Part shown: positions 45,601 through 58,100 of the stretch, one piece after another | Layout of the letters: every line of letters starts with the position of its first letter | Numbering within the stretch: position 1 is the stretch's first letter | DNA from: Mansonella perstans | Taxonomy: Eukaryota; Nematoda; Chromadorea; Rhabditida; Onchocercidae | Assembly: GCA_037074765.1 (NCBI GenBank) | Contig: JBAMDO010000132.1 | Span: 1-64,000, forward strand | Direction: 5' to 3' | Length of the DNA: 64,000 nucleotides | Made by a program: the position numbers and the translations under genes | Notes under the pieces: generated by a model | Told to the model about the DNA's origin: nothing | Databases searched by the model: none | What the model saw: only the letters and a program-made list of their open reading frames with translations

Positions 45601-46141
45601 AAAAATTTTTAGGTAGCTGAAAAGAAAAAATTTCCAAAAAATATATTGCAGTTCCGGAACAACTCCTTATAGTTTCTAAATAATTTTGCAATAATTTTTG
45701 AAAAAATTAAACACATAAATTTCAAAAATTAAATTTAATTATTATTAACAAAATTAAGGTGAAATTTTATATCTTTGTTGCATTATTTTTTTTTCTTGTA
45801 AATTTGTAAGAATTATAATTTTCAGAGTTTTCATTTCATCAATTCGAAAGCGTAAAAAAATATGCTGCTTACCTAAGATTAAAAGTTGCATGATTTCGAT
45901 AACTGAAATGATCAACTGGCATTAATGGATACCATTTAACATTCCATTCATGGTTCAATGGTTTTGCTGCCATCAATAAATCTTTTGACAAATTATAAGT
46001 GGTCACTGAGGAAAACGCATTCATAATTGGCGGAAATATGCCAATTCTTTCAACACTTTTACTAATACATATTACTGCTACAATTAATATCTGCAGCAGT
46101 AACAATAGCAGAATTGGATAATGTTGACGAAATAATACCAT
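36605..46141 (-). CDS. S28 family serine carboxypeptidase (Pro-X type), copy 1
   Basis: About ten exons of the minus strand, from ATG 46141 to TAA 36607-36605, encode roughly 500 residues. S28 enzymes (lysosomal Pro-X carboxypeptidase, DPP7) cut next to proline and act in lysosomes or outside the cell. The N-terminus has a strongly hydrophobic leader, [18 protein letters not shown]. Family blocks follow: [52 protein letters not shown], and the nucleophile motif [17 protein letters not shown] near 44550. Further on are ASSAPLRNF, the acid motif [12 protein letters not shown] near 37170 and the histidine motif AAAHYLDLR near 37080. The usual GAHHLDLR is thus altered to AAHYLDLR while the catalytic histidine is kept. 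One intron (37528 to about 41983) carries the BEL/Pao element in antisense. Exon edges are approximate. Confidence 0.88.
36958..37002. repeat. ATT trinucleotide microsatellite
   Basis: ATT repeated with one ATC interruption, inside an intron of the first S28 gene. A similar ATT-rich patch occurs near 58316-58345. Confidence 0.85.
37663..38305 (+). repeat. 5' LTR of BEL/Pao element
   Basis: 643 bases, TG...CA ends. It shares nearly its whole length with 40957-41617. It differs by single substitutions such as TTCTAATAGG against TTCCAATAGG, by a rearranged stretch near 38045-38070, and by lacking about 26 bases present in the 3' copy. Confidence 0.93.
38314..38331 (+). other. tRNA primer-binding site
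   Basis: Eight bases after the 5' LTR lies TGGTGCCACGAGCCGGGA. It begins with TGG, the complement of a tRNA CCA end, and its complement resembles a T-arm plus acceptor end (TCCCGGCTCGTGGCACCA). Which tRNA serves as primer was not determined. Confidence 0.7.
38335..39318 (+). CDS. gag: Pao-type gag protein (DUF1759 region)
   Basis: This intronless frame of 327 residues runs from ATG 38335 ([11 protein letters not shown]) to TAA 39316-39318. A longer in-frame start at 38278 lies inside the LTR and is less likely. The N-terminal half is coiled-coil-rich. The middle has [20 protein letters not shown] and [19 protein letters not shown], the hallmark of the gag-like DUF1759 region of Pao elements, followed by [16 protein letters not shown]. 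The usual zinc-knuckle and protease continuation is missing: the frame stops and inverted LTR sequence begins about 18 bases later. Base composition is clearly less AT-rich than the surrounding genes. Confidence 0.9.
   Translation: MSSRFIVNIEPVLQELGQLIEETKGLDLTPLDEQLPNNELSKQCEAKRRILDQNIKLLELYIGMIESTNGKWLEFIQKVSSSLEKMEEEERYAKVISEEGILILLTSAKKLHVLWKIHLQEIEKTLKGLGRVKIESPVPQELQQQAPRPVESTVTLPKLPLPTFSGDPRVWRQFWSGFEAAVHKHPIPAIQKLNYLLSCLRGEALLAVRGYDIAPENYEIIKDILTNKFGKTSTIKKSLFKELESIKGNERDWKATVEAMERVFRQLEALGENLEQSTIEYIIESRLPDWAIEKVYEQKEKEQVWSVAKLRSFLWKLIERKEEIART
39336..40157 (-). pseudogene. Inverted LTR and pol C-terminus fragment
   Basis: Read on the minus strand, this block repeats the forward sequence from about 40342 to 41190: the pol C-terminal domain ([56 protein letters not shown], a DUF5641-type region), then the first 200 or so bases of the LTR. 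The minus-strand open frame around 39647-40240 crosses the junction and is chimeric, so no functional product is implied. Confidence 0.85.
40158..40341 (+). repeat. Direct duplication of pol 3' segment at palindrome centre
   Basis: This stretch repeats about 40662-40841 with very few changes (for example ATCGTTAG against ATCGCTAG). It joins on its left to the inverted arm and on its right, through GGACACGCTAACACTCGC, to the forward arm. It therefore forms the spacer of the large inverted repeat. Confidence 0.85.
40366..40866 (+). pseudogene. Pao pol C-terminal remnant (DUF5641-like)
   Basis: An open frame of about 165 residues ends at TGA just after 40860. It holds the C-terminal domain that follows integrase in BEL/Pao polyproteins: [20 protein letters not shown], the [20 protein letters not shown] beta-rich stretch, then [20 protein letters not shown]. 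Everything upstream in pol is absent and there is no independent start, so it is a fragment. Confidence 0.85.
40957..41617 (+). repeat. 3' LTR of BEL/Pao element
   Basis: 661 bases, TG...CA ends, followed by the CCACT target copy. It contains an extra block near 41115-41150, where CTGCCTCTTTGTTAGTTT is repeated, compared with the 5' LTR. Confidence 0.93.
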
Positions 46142-48393
46142 TTTTTGCTGAAAATTTAATTATTGCCAGAATTTTTCAGGGATATAAATATGCAGAATAA
46201 TTCGTGATAAAATTCAATTATTACATCACTTATCAATTAGTAGATGAAATGAATGAAAAAAAAAGCGATTATTATCTAAAATAAAAATTTGTCATCTCTA
46301 TTAGTTCTAAATCAAAACAAAAGAAAAACAAATAGATTGGATAAATCGAAAATTTGATAGTAAATCTTTTGTAAGAATGATTTGATTTTAAATTTCAAAA
46401 TAAACATTAATTTTGTTGCAACTACTTAATCAATTAGTCATTGATTAAAATTTTTTGAACAATTTTACCGTACTTAAAGACGACTTACGAAATATTAATG
46501 CATCATGTATAAGATGCAAAAATGAAAAAAAAAGAATTGAAAAAAATTTTTTTATTTATTCAAAGAGAAGATGACAAAAATGCTCATTAAAATTTTTATT
46601 TGTTTGCGTTCGTTAGCTAAAATGTTTGAAACTGAAAAAAAAAGGAAGTAAGAGTGATTATAGTGATAAGGAAAGCATCATCTTTTATCAGCTAACAATG
46701 CTATGGAATTTTTACTAACAGTCAACTAAAATAATTATTTTTCGAAAAGAAAAAGAAAAAATTTAGAGAACTAAGACTGCATTTATTTGCTAGTACTTTA
46801 TTGACATAACAAATAATTCATGGTCAAAATTTTCATAGACATTTTCTATCTTATTATTGGTTTAAAAAATGATTTGCAAATGTATTTTTTCGAAATTCAA
46901 AGAAAAGCGCAATGCATAGAGTTTAGTTGTTAAACTAATCTCTTTCAAAATTTGTAATTAAATATATTGCAATTCAAGCTTATTTTCTCTCCCACATACT
47001 TATTAGTTTAGCTTTTATCTGCTTACTCAGTGCATGATTCTAAAAAAAGTAAAAAGTGATAGAAAGTAATAGTAATAAATTTAGAATAAACTAATTAATG
47101 TGAAATGAAATTAAAAAAGTAAATTGTAAAAATTGCGAAAACGTAAAATTAAAAAAAAATAGACCAATAATTTTCGTAAGTTCAATCTTACTGAGATTTT
47201 TTTTTTTTTTGGCCACAGTATCAAATCTAAAGTACATGAATTTTAACTGGCATACTATTAAACATCTAAAAAAGTACATTTGAAATTTGATTTGAAAATT
47301 TCTCATTGCTATTTTTAAATGAAATCTCTGTCAAAATTTTTTTTTTACCTTTGACAAAATTTAATATTACAGTATTTTTCACTTTTTTCACCTGCCTTCA
47401 CTCACCTACCAAATGCAAGAATAAAAATAATTTCAAATATTGCGTCCAAAATTGAATCAGGCTCTATGTGGGTTCGTCATACAAGATTCCAGACATAGTA
47501 TCATCATTGAACGACGTTAAGCAAAGAGGATAATTGTTTTCGCTTTCCCAACAACTGCATACAGGACGCTAAAAGTCAAATATGACTAATATATTTCGAT
47601 ATTAATTGAAATTTCCGATCTTTTTTTTCTTTATGTTTTAATACGTTTTTGATTTAACAAAACAATGTGAAAAATTGGACAAAGAATTTTTTAAATCATT
47701 TGTCTCAAAAATGTTTTTTTTCTTTTTGAAACAATTTATGCTAGAAATTTGCATTGATAATTCTTGCAATTTTTCTCTCACAAAGAGAAAGAAAAACTCT
47801 TCAAATTGAAAAATCCATTATTGCTGCTTTCTTGCCTTTTTTTTATTTCGGAAAAAAACAACTACTAGCAACGGAAATATAAAAAGAAAAAATTGCTAAA
47901 TAATATATGCGCTGACTTTTTTTCTTGTTTTTTCAACTAACTATGAAATCGAAAAATTCATTCGCTTTTTTTTTAAAAAATCAAATTATTAGAATTTATC
48001 GTTAAAAATTATTAAATTACAAATTTACTATTAAATTATTTGGAAATTTCTGTGAACTTACCAAAAAAGAACATTGTTTAATCAAAAATATTAAATTACT
48101 TTTATTAAATTATTACTGATAAATTTATTTATTAAGTCTTCAAAAAGTTGAATTCAAAATTTCTCTTAAATTATTTGGGAAGTTTTGTTAATTTAAAAGT
48201 TTTTTTGTAATATTACCGTTACCACTTCATTTTTGAAATGTTTAAGCCATTTCAAGTTGTGCATTATTTAAACTTGCTGCGATTTTTCATTTCACATACA
48301 AGTACAATCATTTTTTGCCAATAAAACGAATGAGAATTTTTTTATTTGAGAAAAAAAGATGAACAAATTGAAAATTTTGATAATTAAATTTTT
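46142..48393. other. Spacer between the two S28 genes
   Basis: About 2.25 kb, very AT-rich with many A and T runs. The only coding-like signal is a minus-strand terminal-exon-like frame at 47568-47464, listed separately. No tRNA or repeat array was recognised. Confidence 0.5.
47464..48264 (-). CDS. Putative small two-exon gene or orphan terminal exon
   Basis: The exon 47568-47464 follows a good CTTTTAG acceptor and reads 34 residues with three cysteines (RPVCSCWESENNYPLCLTSF then a DD-containing tail) to TAG. Its composition is less AT-rich and more protein-like than its surroundings. A possible partner is 48264 to about 48223, with ATG and MHNLKWLKHFKNEV before a GTAACG donor in matching phase, giving about 48 residues. 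An in-frame stop lies upstream of that ATG. No family is recognised. It could also be an alternative 3' exon of the upstream S28 gene, whose own stop is at 48394. Confidence 0.25.
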
Positions 48394-51300
48394 TCATTGT
48401 TTCAATTTTGCTTCTTTCAACCAAGTTTTGATATAAAATTTTTCCAATTTTCTTGCTTTCTTCACCGCATTCGTATCCAATTGATGTTTACCGCGTAGAT
48501 CGTAATGATGTGCTCCATCCTTAAAAATTTTTTCCTAATTTTATTGACAATGTTTACTTTAAAATTTTGCTTTTTTCAAACTAACTTTTGATATAAGAAT
48601 GTTTAGCTGCGTAGATCATAATGATATTTATTGAAATTGTTTACCTTAGTGATCTTTTATTACATATTTAGTACCTTCGATAGCATAACTAAACAATGAA
48701 AGGAGCGCATTCTTTTTATTTACTTTGCAAATTGAATATTTCATCCATTTTTGTTTTTAAACTTGAAAATAAAAAGTTTAAACAGAAATGATTTCAAAAT
48801 TTCCAAAAAAAAAACTTTTGCATCAATTTGTTGTTAATATTAATTTAGAAAATGATTTTTTTTTAAATATCCCATAAAAATGATATACGAAACGTTTAAC
48901 CTCAATGATGATGCTGACTAGTGATCCAATCACTTTTGATTTCAATGACCAACCACCAGCAGACCATGGATCCAAATATCCATTACTATAATTTTACCAT
49001 AATTAATTTTTTTCGCAAATAACTATAATTTGCAAAATTTAGTACAATTTGCTATAATTTGTATATAATTTCTTTACTATAATTTGCAAAATTTTTGATT
49101 AAAATTACAGAGTGCTAAAAGAAATACTTAAATAATTGCAAAACTCATAAACAATTATTGATAAATCTTCATTTTGATCTAATTTTTATTTCAATTTGAA
49201 ATTTTTTGCATTTTTTCGTTTTTTTTCTTTGTTGATAAAACAATATCTATTAAAATGACATTTTCCTTCCACCTGAAAAAATTATAAATCGATGAGATGA
49301 ATTTTGATCCAATCGATTTTCATTAAATTTGAAAATTTCAAATTTCATGCTCTACCAAAAATTTTATATTAAAATATAAGTTGTAAAATTTCTAAAATAG
49401 ATTAACACATTTGTTCAAGAAAATTGAAATTTTCAAATTAAACTAAATTGTTTATTTTTTCGACCTTTTCATCATAATATCATAACTTTTTATCTTTATA
49501 TATATTTTTGTCATAACTTTATATTTTCATCATAACTTTTTATCATAATATTAATAAAAGTAATAAATTAACCTGAATACAATGTTTGTAGCAGTTGGAT
49601 ATTGTTTGCCGTAATTTAAAATACTCCAATTCGGTCGCATTAATGCTTTTGTATAGCCAAGTTTTCCAAATAAATTAAGACAGTATGAATGTTGATCTAA
49701 ATTTTCCTTCAATACATTCACCAAAGTGTTTGTTTATCGATGCATTAACGTGTAAATTGTTATTAATTAAGCTGCTAATTGTACTGCATTTCTTTTTTAA
49801 ATTGAAATTTTAAAACAATATTGAAGAAAATGAAGTGATACTATTATTTTAAAATTTATACTGGAAAGTTTTTTGTTTGATTGAAAAATTAATTTTTTAC
49901 AGAATAAGTTGGAAAAAAAAGAATTTTTAAAAATTAGAAATTATTACTAATTCCATACGAAAAAATAATTTAATTTATGAATGACGAGCTGATTAATTAA
50001 TTGAGGAATAAATTATCAAGGTTGAATTAAATCAAAAATTAAAATAATACTTTCAAGCATAAATGGGCAATTCTTAATGAAGAAATCATTAGGTGGACCA
50101 CTGGAACATTGCTGCATTACCATTTCAGTGCAAGACTTAAATAATTCCGGTTAATTAACTGGTATTGTATTCTGGATAATTGAAACTCCATTTTATATTT
50201 TGGAACAAAACAAGGATAAATTTAAATATTTAGAATTTTTAATAGAAAAATAAATCAGTTAATAGGAAAATTGAAAAAGAAAGATCCACTTACTAGTAAT
50301 ACTTACAATGCATAGATTTATTCTCTTCATCAGTTTACTAATAAGGAATCAAGCAGATCATAATATTTTTACGGTAACTATTCTTTTTTTTGAGGGAGGA
50401 TTTGAAATATTGCGAAAATGGAATGAAAAAAAAATTTAAGCCACAACTTTTTTACTTTTTTTTTTGAATTTTTAAATTTTGCATTTCTTCGCTTCCATTC
50501 CTGCCAAAATTTTTTCATCCTTAAAATCTATTTCTTTTCATTTGAAAGTTTAATTAAAATTTTTAAACTTGAAAAAGGAAAATGTTTTCAATTTTCTTAT
50601 ACCTGCCATGGCCAACCAAGTGGATCACCAAGTGCTTCATATGCGGAATCACTGCAACTTTGTGAATTGATGCAAAATGCTTTCTTTTGGCCTGTATAAT
50701 TATAATAAAGGTTCATTAGTCCATACATACTTTGCGCCAATTCTTCAGCGGTTCTTTCGTTGGCACTATTGAAAAATTGGCATGCAACCTTAAAATATGG
50801 TAATAAGCATTCACATACAACCGAGAAATCTCGGGATACAGAACATGCACATACAATTGGGAAGTCTCGAGGTATAGAAAAAAATTTCATACAAAAAAAA
50901 AATTTGTTTAACAAAGAGACCAAAATAAAGCATGGCAAAATACAAATTGCATGAAATTTATGTTCACAGCTATGTTTTCACATATTTCAAAATTAGTACT
51001 TTAGTTCAAAATAATTACAAAGCTTTTATCACACCGCAATAGACTGATCTATGGAATAATGTGAATTATTTATAAAATAATGCTAAAAAAAAAAACCAAA
51101 CGAAAACTAACTTTAACAGGCCATCCTGGAAGTTTAGCTAGATAATTAGTCGGATAGGGATAATTAACCATAGCCATTGATTCAAATATATCTTCGAGAT
51201 ATTCCTTAAGCATTATCCAATCATTGCTGCTATTCAAATATGATTTTTTCTCCAAATGAAATAAATGATTTAGATAAGCTCGACCTGATGCTAAAATGAC

Positions 51301-54279
51301 AATAAATTAATTGGTTAATTAATTAAATTAGTAGCTTTAATTTTAAACACAACTATTTTAGTGTCAGATAGAATATTTTGCACAACTCCGGATAAGATTA
51401 TTCCTCAAACAGGTTATATTTTATTCAAAATATTTAAAAATATAAAAATGGACAAAGATGATCTACAAATAAACAAACAGCTATGAAATGCTTAAAGTTA
51501 ATCCTGATTATTGGAAAAAAAATTTAAAAATTGACCTGTAAGAGATAAATTTTGAAGTGCAGTCCAACCATTCAGTACATTTTCAGCCTTACAGCCAGCA
51601 TTTACAAATGATCGTTTAACGATATGATTATACGCATCTTCCGGCACAGACTTAGACATATCAATAAACCAGAAAACCGGAGCACTTGATGCTATAGACC
51701 TGAAAATTATTATCATTTCTATCAATTTTTTATTATGAAAATTACACCAAACAAACGAATAACATTTCTTTCTTTAAATAATATTATTTTGAATTTTAAA
51801 ACTTGCAAAAACAAATTGAACATAACAATAATTTGGAAACGGAAAATTTTTATTAGATTAAAGAGATATTTTAAAAAAAAATCGAATAATAAAATACCCT
51901 TGCACTAAATGTGGATATTTAATACGTATCCATGCGGCAAGCATACCACCATATGAACCACCAAATGCTATGACGGATGACTTTTCAGCAACCAAAAGAC
52001 GCTTGAATTGATTGTAAATTTAAATAACTGTTGCATTTTGTTGTTTTGCAATAAATTAAATTTTAAGCATCAAGAAATATCATGATCAATACATGATTCT
52101 TGTATAAATTGTGCAATATTTCAAATTGTAAATTTCACAAAATTTTCTAAAAAATAAAAAGTTTTATGAAAAGAAAAAAAACTTTTAGAAATTTTACAGT
52201 AAATAAAAGTGCACAAAAAAAAAGTATTATCGAACAAGTAAATTTCGTATATTATTCATAGTTATTACTTGTCCAGTTGTTTAGTTGTTATCCAAAGATA
52301 TTGTTTACCCACATATATTTGTTACTAACCGATCCTATTAGCAGCGTATAACTTTCTTATCTACAATTATTAGTACCCATGTTTACTTGCTGCTCATACT
52401 TGCAGTTATTACATGCCTATGTTTAATTGTTGTTCATACAGATATTACTTATCTATAGTATACTCATCATCATCTACACATTTTAGCTATTTAACGTAGT
52501 TCATAAATCATTTTTGCAAATTTTCGATTCTACAGTGTAATACCTTTGATAGCAAAATTGATTAGTGCAGCGAAATTTGCAAAATCATAGCTTCAAAATG
52601 TTTCAAAAGTTAATTAATATGAAAGCAAAAGAATCAATTAAATTATTTCTTATTTCTCTGCTGTCACAGATTTATATGCTATCATGGATTCATCTGCTAC
52701 CACGGCTTTATCTGCTGTCACGGTTTTGTCTGCTATCACAGATTTATGCGCTATCACTGATTCATATGCCATCACTTTAGCAATTGCATCATTTCATCCT
52801 TCTGAGATAACCAAAACAAATCTCAATATTTCAGTATAGCCGGAGTTTTTCGTCTTTTCTTTTTTCTGTTTCTCAAATACACTCACTCTTTTCTTGTTCC
52901 AATTTCCAAATTTAAAATGGAATTTACTTTATTTCTAAGATGATTTATGAGAAGAGCAAAATCAGCTAAGGCTTGTTCAGATGATAAATAACCGAGATTC
53001 TGGATTGTTGCATAACTTTCCTTATCGAATGGTTGTGATTTTCCGTAAAATCGATGTTCAGCAAATACAATAGCAGCATTAAATTCCGGCGCTAAATCCC
53101 ACATTAAACCCTAAAAATACTAGAGATAGAATAACTTCGCTTGTTTGGTTAAATGTGTTAAAATAAGCAAATGAATTGGAAGAAATAAGAGAAAAAGTTT
53201 ATAAAAGCTTTCAGTAACTTAATCATTTCAAGTAATACATTCGACAATACTTGTTTATAAAATAAGTAGTGAATGAATGGGAACTGAATATTTGATGCAG
53301 GAAATAAATAAATGGTCATCAATGAAACAAGTGATGGAAATAAATAATTACCAAATTTGAAAGCAGTAAAAGTTTATCAATAAAAGTAGACGAAATTAAT
53401 AATTGAATATTTTTGAATTATTAAGTACTATTAATTACTTAACAAAAGAAAACCAAAATGAATTTAAAATCATTCGATAAAATTATCATCAATTATCAAT
53501 CAATTGATCATAAAATATTTGAACTGATATAATTGAAAACAATGAAAATTTCAATTAATTAATTGAAAAATTTTCGAACTTACTGTGTTTTGTGCAAACA
53601 ATTCAACATTTCCCTCATTACCAGTGTAAAAAAAAATTGGTCCATTCGAAACGAAATAAGTGGTATTTATTAAATAACTGAAAATTTTAATCTACAGTAA
53701 AAAATTGATATGCAATGATGGAAATATTAGGATTAATATAATTATGAAAAAAATTCTTTTTCAATACTTATTTGAATTACTTATTATTAAAATAATCTTT
53801 CGAAAATTTAGCAGAAAAAACACAAAAACAAAAAACTGACATTTTTATAAATTTGAGCAAAAAAAATTTCATTAAATTTCGATGAAAGAAAACAAATTTA
53901 TTTTATGGAAAAATAAAATAAAATAAAATATACCGCAAGCGAAAAGTTCGATTGTCGTGAAATGAAAAGTGGTCAATGGGAACATTTTGCAGCCATTCTT
54001 CTGACCATTCGTAATTTTTGCTACTTTCCTAAGTAAAAAAAAAATTATTTCTTTTCATTCAAAATATCATTTGCCCGTCATAATATTCTCAATTTCATTG
54101 AAATGAAATAATTAAAAATAACGGTAAATAAAATAAATAAATAAAGAAAATTTTTCTACCAATCTTTGTTGCTGTTGTTGTGATGGGAAACGAATTGTAG
54201 GATTATCAAAATGTAATGTATTTCCATTTCCATTTCCAGTCAGTAATAGTATTGCAACAACTATCAGCTTAGTTGGCAT
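48394..54279 (-). CDS. S28 family serine carboxypeptidase (Pro-X type), copy 2
   Basis: Twelve or so minus-strand exons from ATG 54279 to TGA 48396-48394 give roughly 500 residues. The start [20 protein letters not shown] is a typical cleavable signal peptide followed by a Gln-rich patch. The same family blocks as copy 1 appear in order: [60 protein letters not shown], the nucleophile motif [19 protein letters not shown] near 51950, [17 protein letters not shown]-like sequence, the acid motif [12 protein letters not shown] near 48980 and the histidine motif GAHHYDLRG near 48505. All three catalytic positions are present. The Ser exon (from about 51991) uses a CTGAAAAG acceptor. The protein is probably secreted or lysosomal. 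It is a tandem paralogue of the gene on its 3' side; exon edges are approximate. Confidence 0.9.
52652..52780. repeat. 18-bp tandem repeat, about 7 copies, in S28 copy 2 intron
   Basis: Units of the type TGCTATCACNGATTTATC repeat every 18 bases with point changes. Because 18 is six codons, both strands stay open. The minus frame reads [18 protein letters not shown] and similar. It lies in the intron between the HLRNK and SSVIAFGG exons, and including it would break the S28 alignment, so it is treated as non-coding. Confidence 0.8.
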
Positions 54280-55177
54280 TTGGAAATAATAGATTATTAT
54301 TTCGTATTACTTCGTTTGAAAGAATGAAAAAATTAAATGATTTAAGAAAAGATAAGAAAAAGCGTAAGATATAAAAAACTATTCTAAAAATTGAAATTTT
54401 CATTTATTTATTTAAGCTTTTAGCTATTTAAGTTAAAATTACTTATGGATTATTTATTGAAATCACCTAATAAATTTTTAAATGAGCCAAATTTTTATTA
54501 CGAGGGGAGAAAAAAGTGAGAGAAATAAAGTGTTGTGAAAAAAATTACAAACATGATAGGTTGTCATTTAAGTACAAGTTATCGAACAAAACTCTTAGCG
54601 GTCAATTTAATAGGAAAAGGTCACTCTCAGACAATAAAATGTATTGTGTTTAAATTGTAGGAAACGAAAGCGGAGTAAATGTGAAAAAGCAATATTTTAT
54701 TGGAAATGTTAACAGAATGAGTGAGCAACAGCTGATCAGTAAGAACAGACGAATTGAAAAGGTCAAAGTTTATGTAACGTTTAGTAACAATATGAGAACA
54801 GCTGTTCCCGTAGTTGAAAATTCTTTTAAAATTGGATTTTTAGAAAGCTTGCAATTAATGCATAAATTATTTAAAATAGCAATTTGAATAATTTCCTATT
54901 TATTGGCCACAATCAATATTATAAATTTTAAATTGCAAAATACTAGTACTTAAAATTTTTTTGTTGCAAAAAAAGTTTGTTGCATATTTTAAATTTTAGA
55001 ATTAAATTTAAATTTATCACTTAAGTTTGAATTCCTCAAACTTTTAATTTAATTTTAAAGCAAACACTGTAGAAGCGAAAAAAGAAGTTTTATAGCTAAA
55101 TGATCCTTAATGCAACAAAGTTTTTTTGATCAGCTGAGTGACATGACATCAACACTGATAAGGCATAACAAAGAACT
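54280..55177. other. Spacer, S28 copy 2 promoter side
   Basis: About 900 AT-rich bases between the start of S28 copy 2 and the stop of the pseudokinase gene. A plus-strand open frame at 54681-54887 shows no recognisable domain. Nothing else was seen. Confidence 0.5.
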
Positions 55178-58100
55178 TTATGTTGCTAATGATGACGAAT
55201 ACTTTCGAAGGTATGCTCTAATATTCTTTAGACGACCACGAATAGTAATATCTTCACTGCAGCATGTTGAAATTATCTGAATTTCCAGCAAAAGTCCATG
55301 ATAATCATAAGCATTACGACAATGATAATGAAACGCAACAACAGTTATTATAGAATGATGATGATTTTAGACTAATTATGGTATGATAATTATTCCAAGC
55401 TAATAATTCGTAGGTTTAAATTTTCTTAAGCACGCTTTCGTAGCAAAGAAGTAGGATTTGCATTTGCAAAATTTCTTCATTTGAAATCTTTAGCATTTGT
55501 TACTTGTAACCACATTTGTGTTCTGGACTAGGATGACCCATCCAGTTCAACAATGTTAATTGCAAGTAACAATTATATTTAAACAAATTTATGCAATAAA
55601 CTTTTGAATGGAAAAGTTATGAGAGGGAATTTTTTAGACTAAAAATCCGAATAATATACAAATTTTTTTTTGTTAAAAAATTTTATTCATTCCGGATGAT
55701 ACGATTGAATGAATTATTCAATCAGATTGAAATACATCATTTCACATTTTTTGTCTACGCAAATAATTACTTAATTAATTATATGATTATTTAGGCAGAA
55801 AAATCATGCAAATCTAGCTAACATTACGAATTTCATTTGGAACTAATTCCGGTTCAATAAATAATGGATTCCGTATACGATATTGAGGATTTCGAATATT
55901 ATCCGCTGGTTCATCTTCAAATGGTAATGCACCACCATGAAACAATGACCAAAGTATTATCCCGAAGGAATAAATCATTCCTGATGTACCATACGATGCG
56001 GAAGAATTCGGCAAACATTCTGGTGGTAACCATCTGAAAGCAATTAATTCTTTTTCAATTACTGATTTAAAAAATTCATTGAAAATTTGCTAACACAAAT
56101 ATCTGTTTTTTTTGTTTAATTGAAACATACTATTTTATGTAAATGACAATATAAAAAAAAAACTATTTTAGCTGAATTTTTTCATTATTTTTGTAAATAA
56201 AAAAGAAAATTGAATTTGGAAAACTGGATTTTAATTTTTCGTTTTCCTTCTTCGAATTTATTATATTAAATCCAAATATCAATCTTTGCGGTAATTAAGA
56301 AATTAACACTTAATATATTGTATTAAAATTCAAATGAATGATGAAAATTTAGATAAATGGAATATTTATTGGATGTAATTAAATTTTATTTCAAATTAAC
56401 CTGCATTGATCAATATCATTAAGATCAACATATGTTGGAAATAATTCACTCGTTGTTAATCCATAAATAGCAATTTTCACATTGTAATTATAAGTGAGCA
56501 AACAAACATCGATTGATAAACGATAGTGTATAAAGCTATATTTCTCAAGATTTCTTAACCCATCGACTATTTGCAAAGCAAATTTACACTGCTAAAAATA
56601 GACAAACAGATATATCTAATATTTGCATGGCAAAACTTTAATTGCTACGAAAGTAAAAAGTGTAACTTTGCAGATCATCATCTATTATTGACATAGCAAA
56701 TTTATATTTTGCTGAAAAAGCAATAAGTTAAAATAGAAGGAAACTTAAAAGAAAAAAAAAGGAATTAGAACTGAAATGAAAATCGAGCAATGAAAATTGG
56801 AATTGAAAATCTAGGAAAAAAATATCATTAATTTACACATATTTCTTGAAATTATCACATTTAAAAATTATTAATATATGTACTTAATTAATCAAAATGA
56901 TTTCGTGCTGAGTCAATAGTGCCTTATGTTTTATGTGGAAAATTGTAGATGGAAGGAATAAAATCAAGACGTATATGGTAGAGCTTTGAAGTAAGTCATT
57001 TAAATCAAACTAAATTGGAATTAATTTTAAAAAATTTCATATTGAATAAATAAGATATTCTTTTTTGTTCATCACATTAATATCAATAATTAGTAATACT
57101 ATCGCCTAATTGCTTCAAAATAATTGAACAATTGTTAATTACAACAATACATCCATTGTGCAACAATTATCACACTTGCACTTAATTATTTCATCTCCAG
57201 CATTTTGATGTGTTGCTACCTTCTCGTCTTGACTTTAGCCAAGTTTATATTAATGCCATAAATATGGTCTGTTAATTTTTGAACAACCGAACTTATGCAG
57301 TCTTTCACAACTTTTTTTTTGCACAAAACTTAAACTCTCGTCTTAACTACCTCCTTTTGTGGCCTAAGATTTCTTCGAACAAAGTCAGCAAGTGAGCCAT
57401 AAATAATATCTTCAAGAATTAATGATACATTTCCAGAGTCATACTCACATATACCCCATAGACGCCAAATTCTTCTAAAAATAATAATTTACGAAAAAAG
57501 GATTTTTTTTTTAATTCGAGTTTCTTTTTGACATAACTGCTAATAAGAATTTTAAATTTGTAAAAAAAAACGAAAATGATAACTATCCTGGAAAAATTTA
57601 GATCGCTGCAAGAGTTATATGCAAATTTCAGGATTTATGTGTCACATATAAAGTTTGTGACAAAAATTAATTCGGTGAATAATTTCTACGCTTGTCTATT
57701 ACGACCATCAAAATATTTGGGAAAAAAAAGCTTCCAATGTAAGTTATTGAGAAATCGATCGATCGCCAAAATAATTAATTGATAAAGGTGTATGGCAATG
57801 ATAACGATAATGACAATATGATAATTAAAGAAAATTATTGTTGAAATGAAAATTTTCCAATTGCTAAAAATAACAGTACATTGACCCAAATCGTCGTCGT
57901 TTTTCTGCTTCACCGATCAAACGTTGCAATTCATCAATGTTACAATCGGTTATGCTCAATTCGATTACCGATATCCAACGTTTATGATCAATGTTTAATG
58001 TTTTCTGTGAAAGATTACCCAATGGGAAAATTGCACTGTCAATCGGGTATGCATGGTTTGGAATGTTGGGCATCTTTTTTGTTAACTATAACATAAATAT

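Noticed and set aside
46142..48393. tRNA or other structural RNA gene between the S28 genes
   Set aside because: No B-box (GGTTCGANTCC-like) with a matching acceptor stem was found by eye on either strand.
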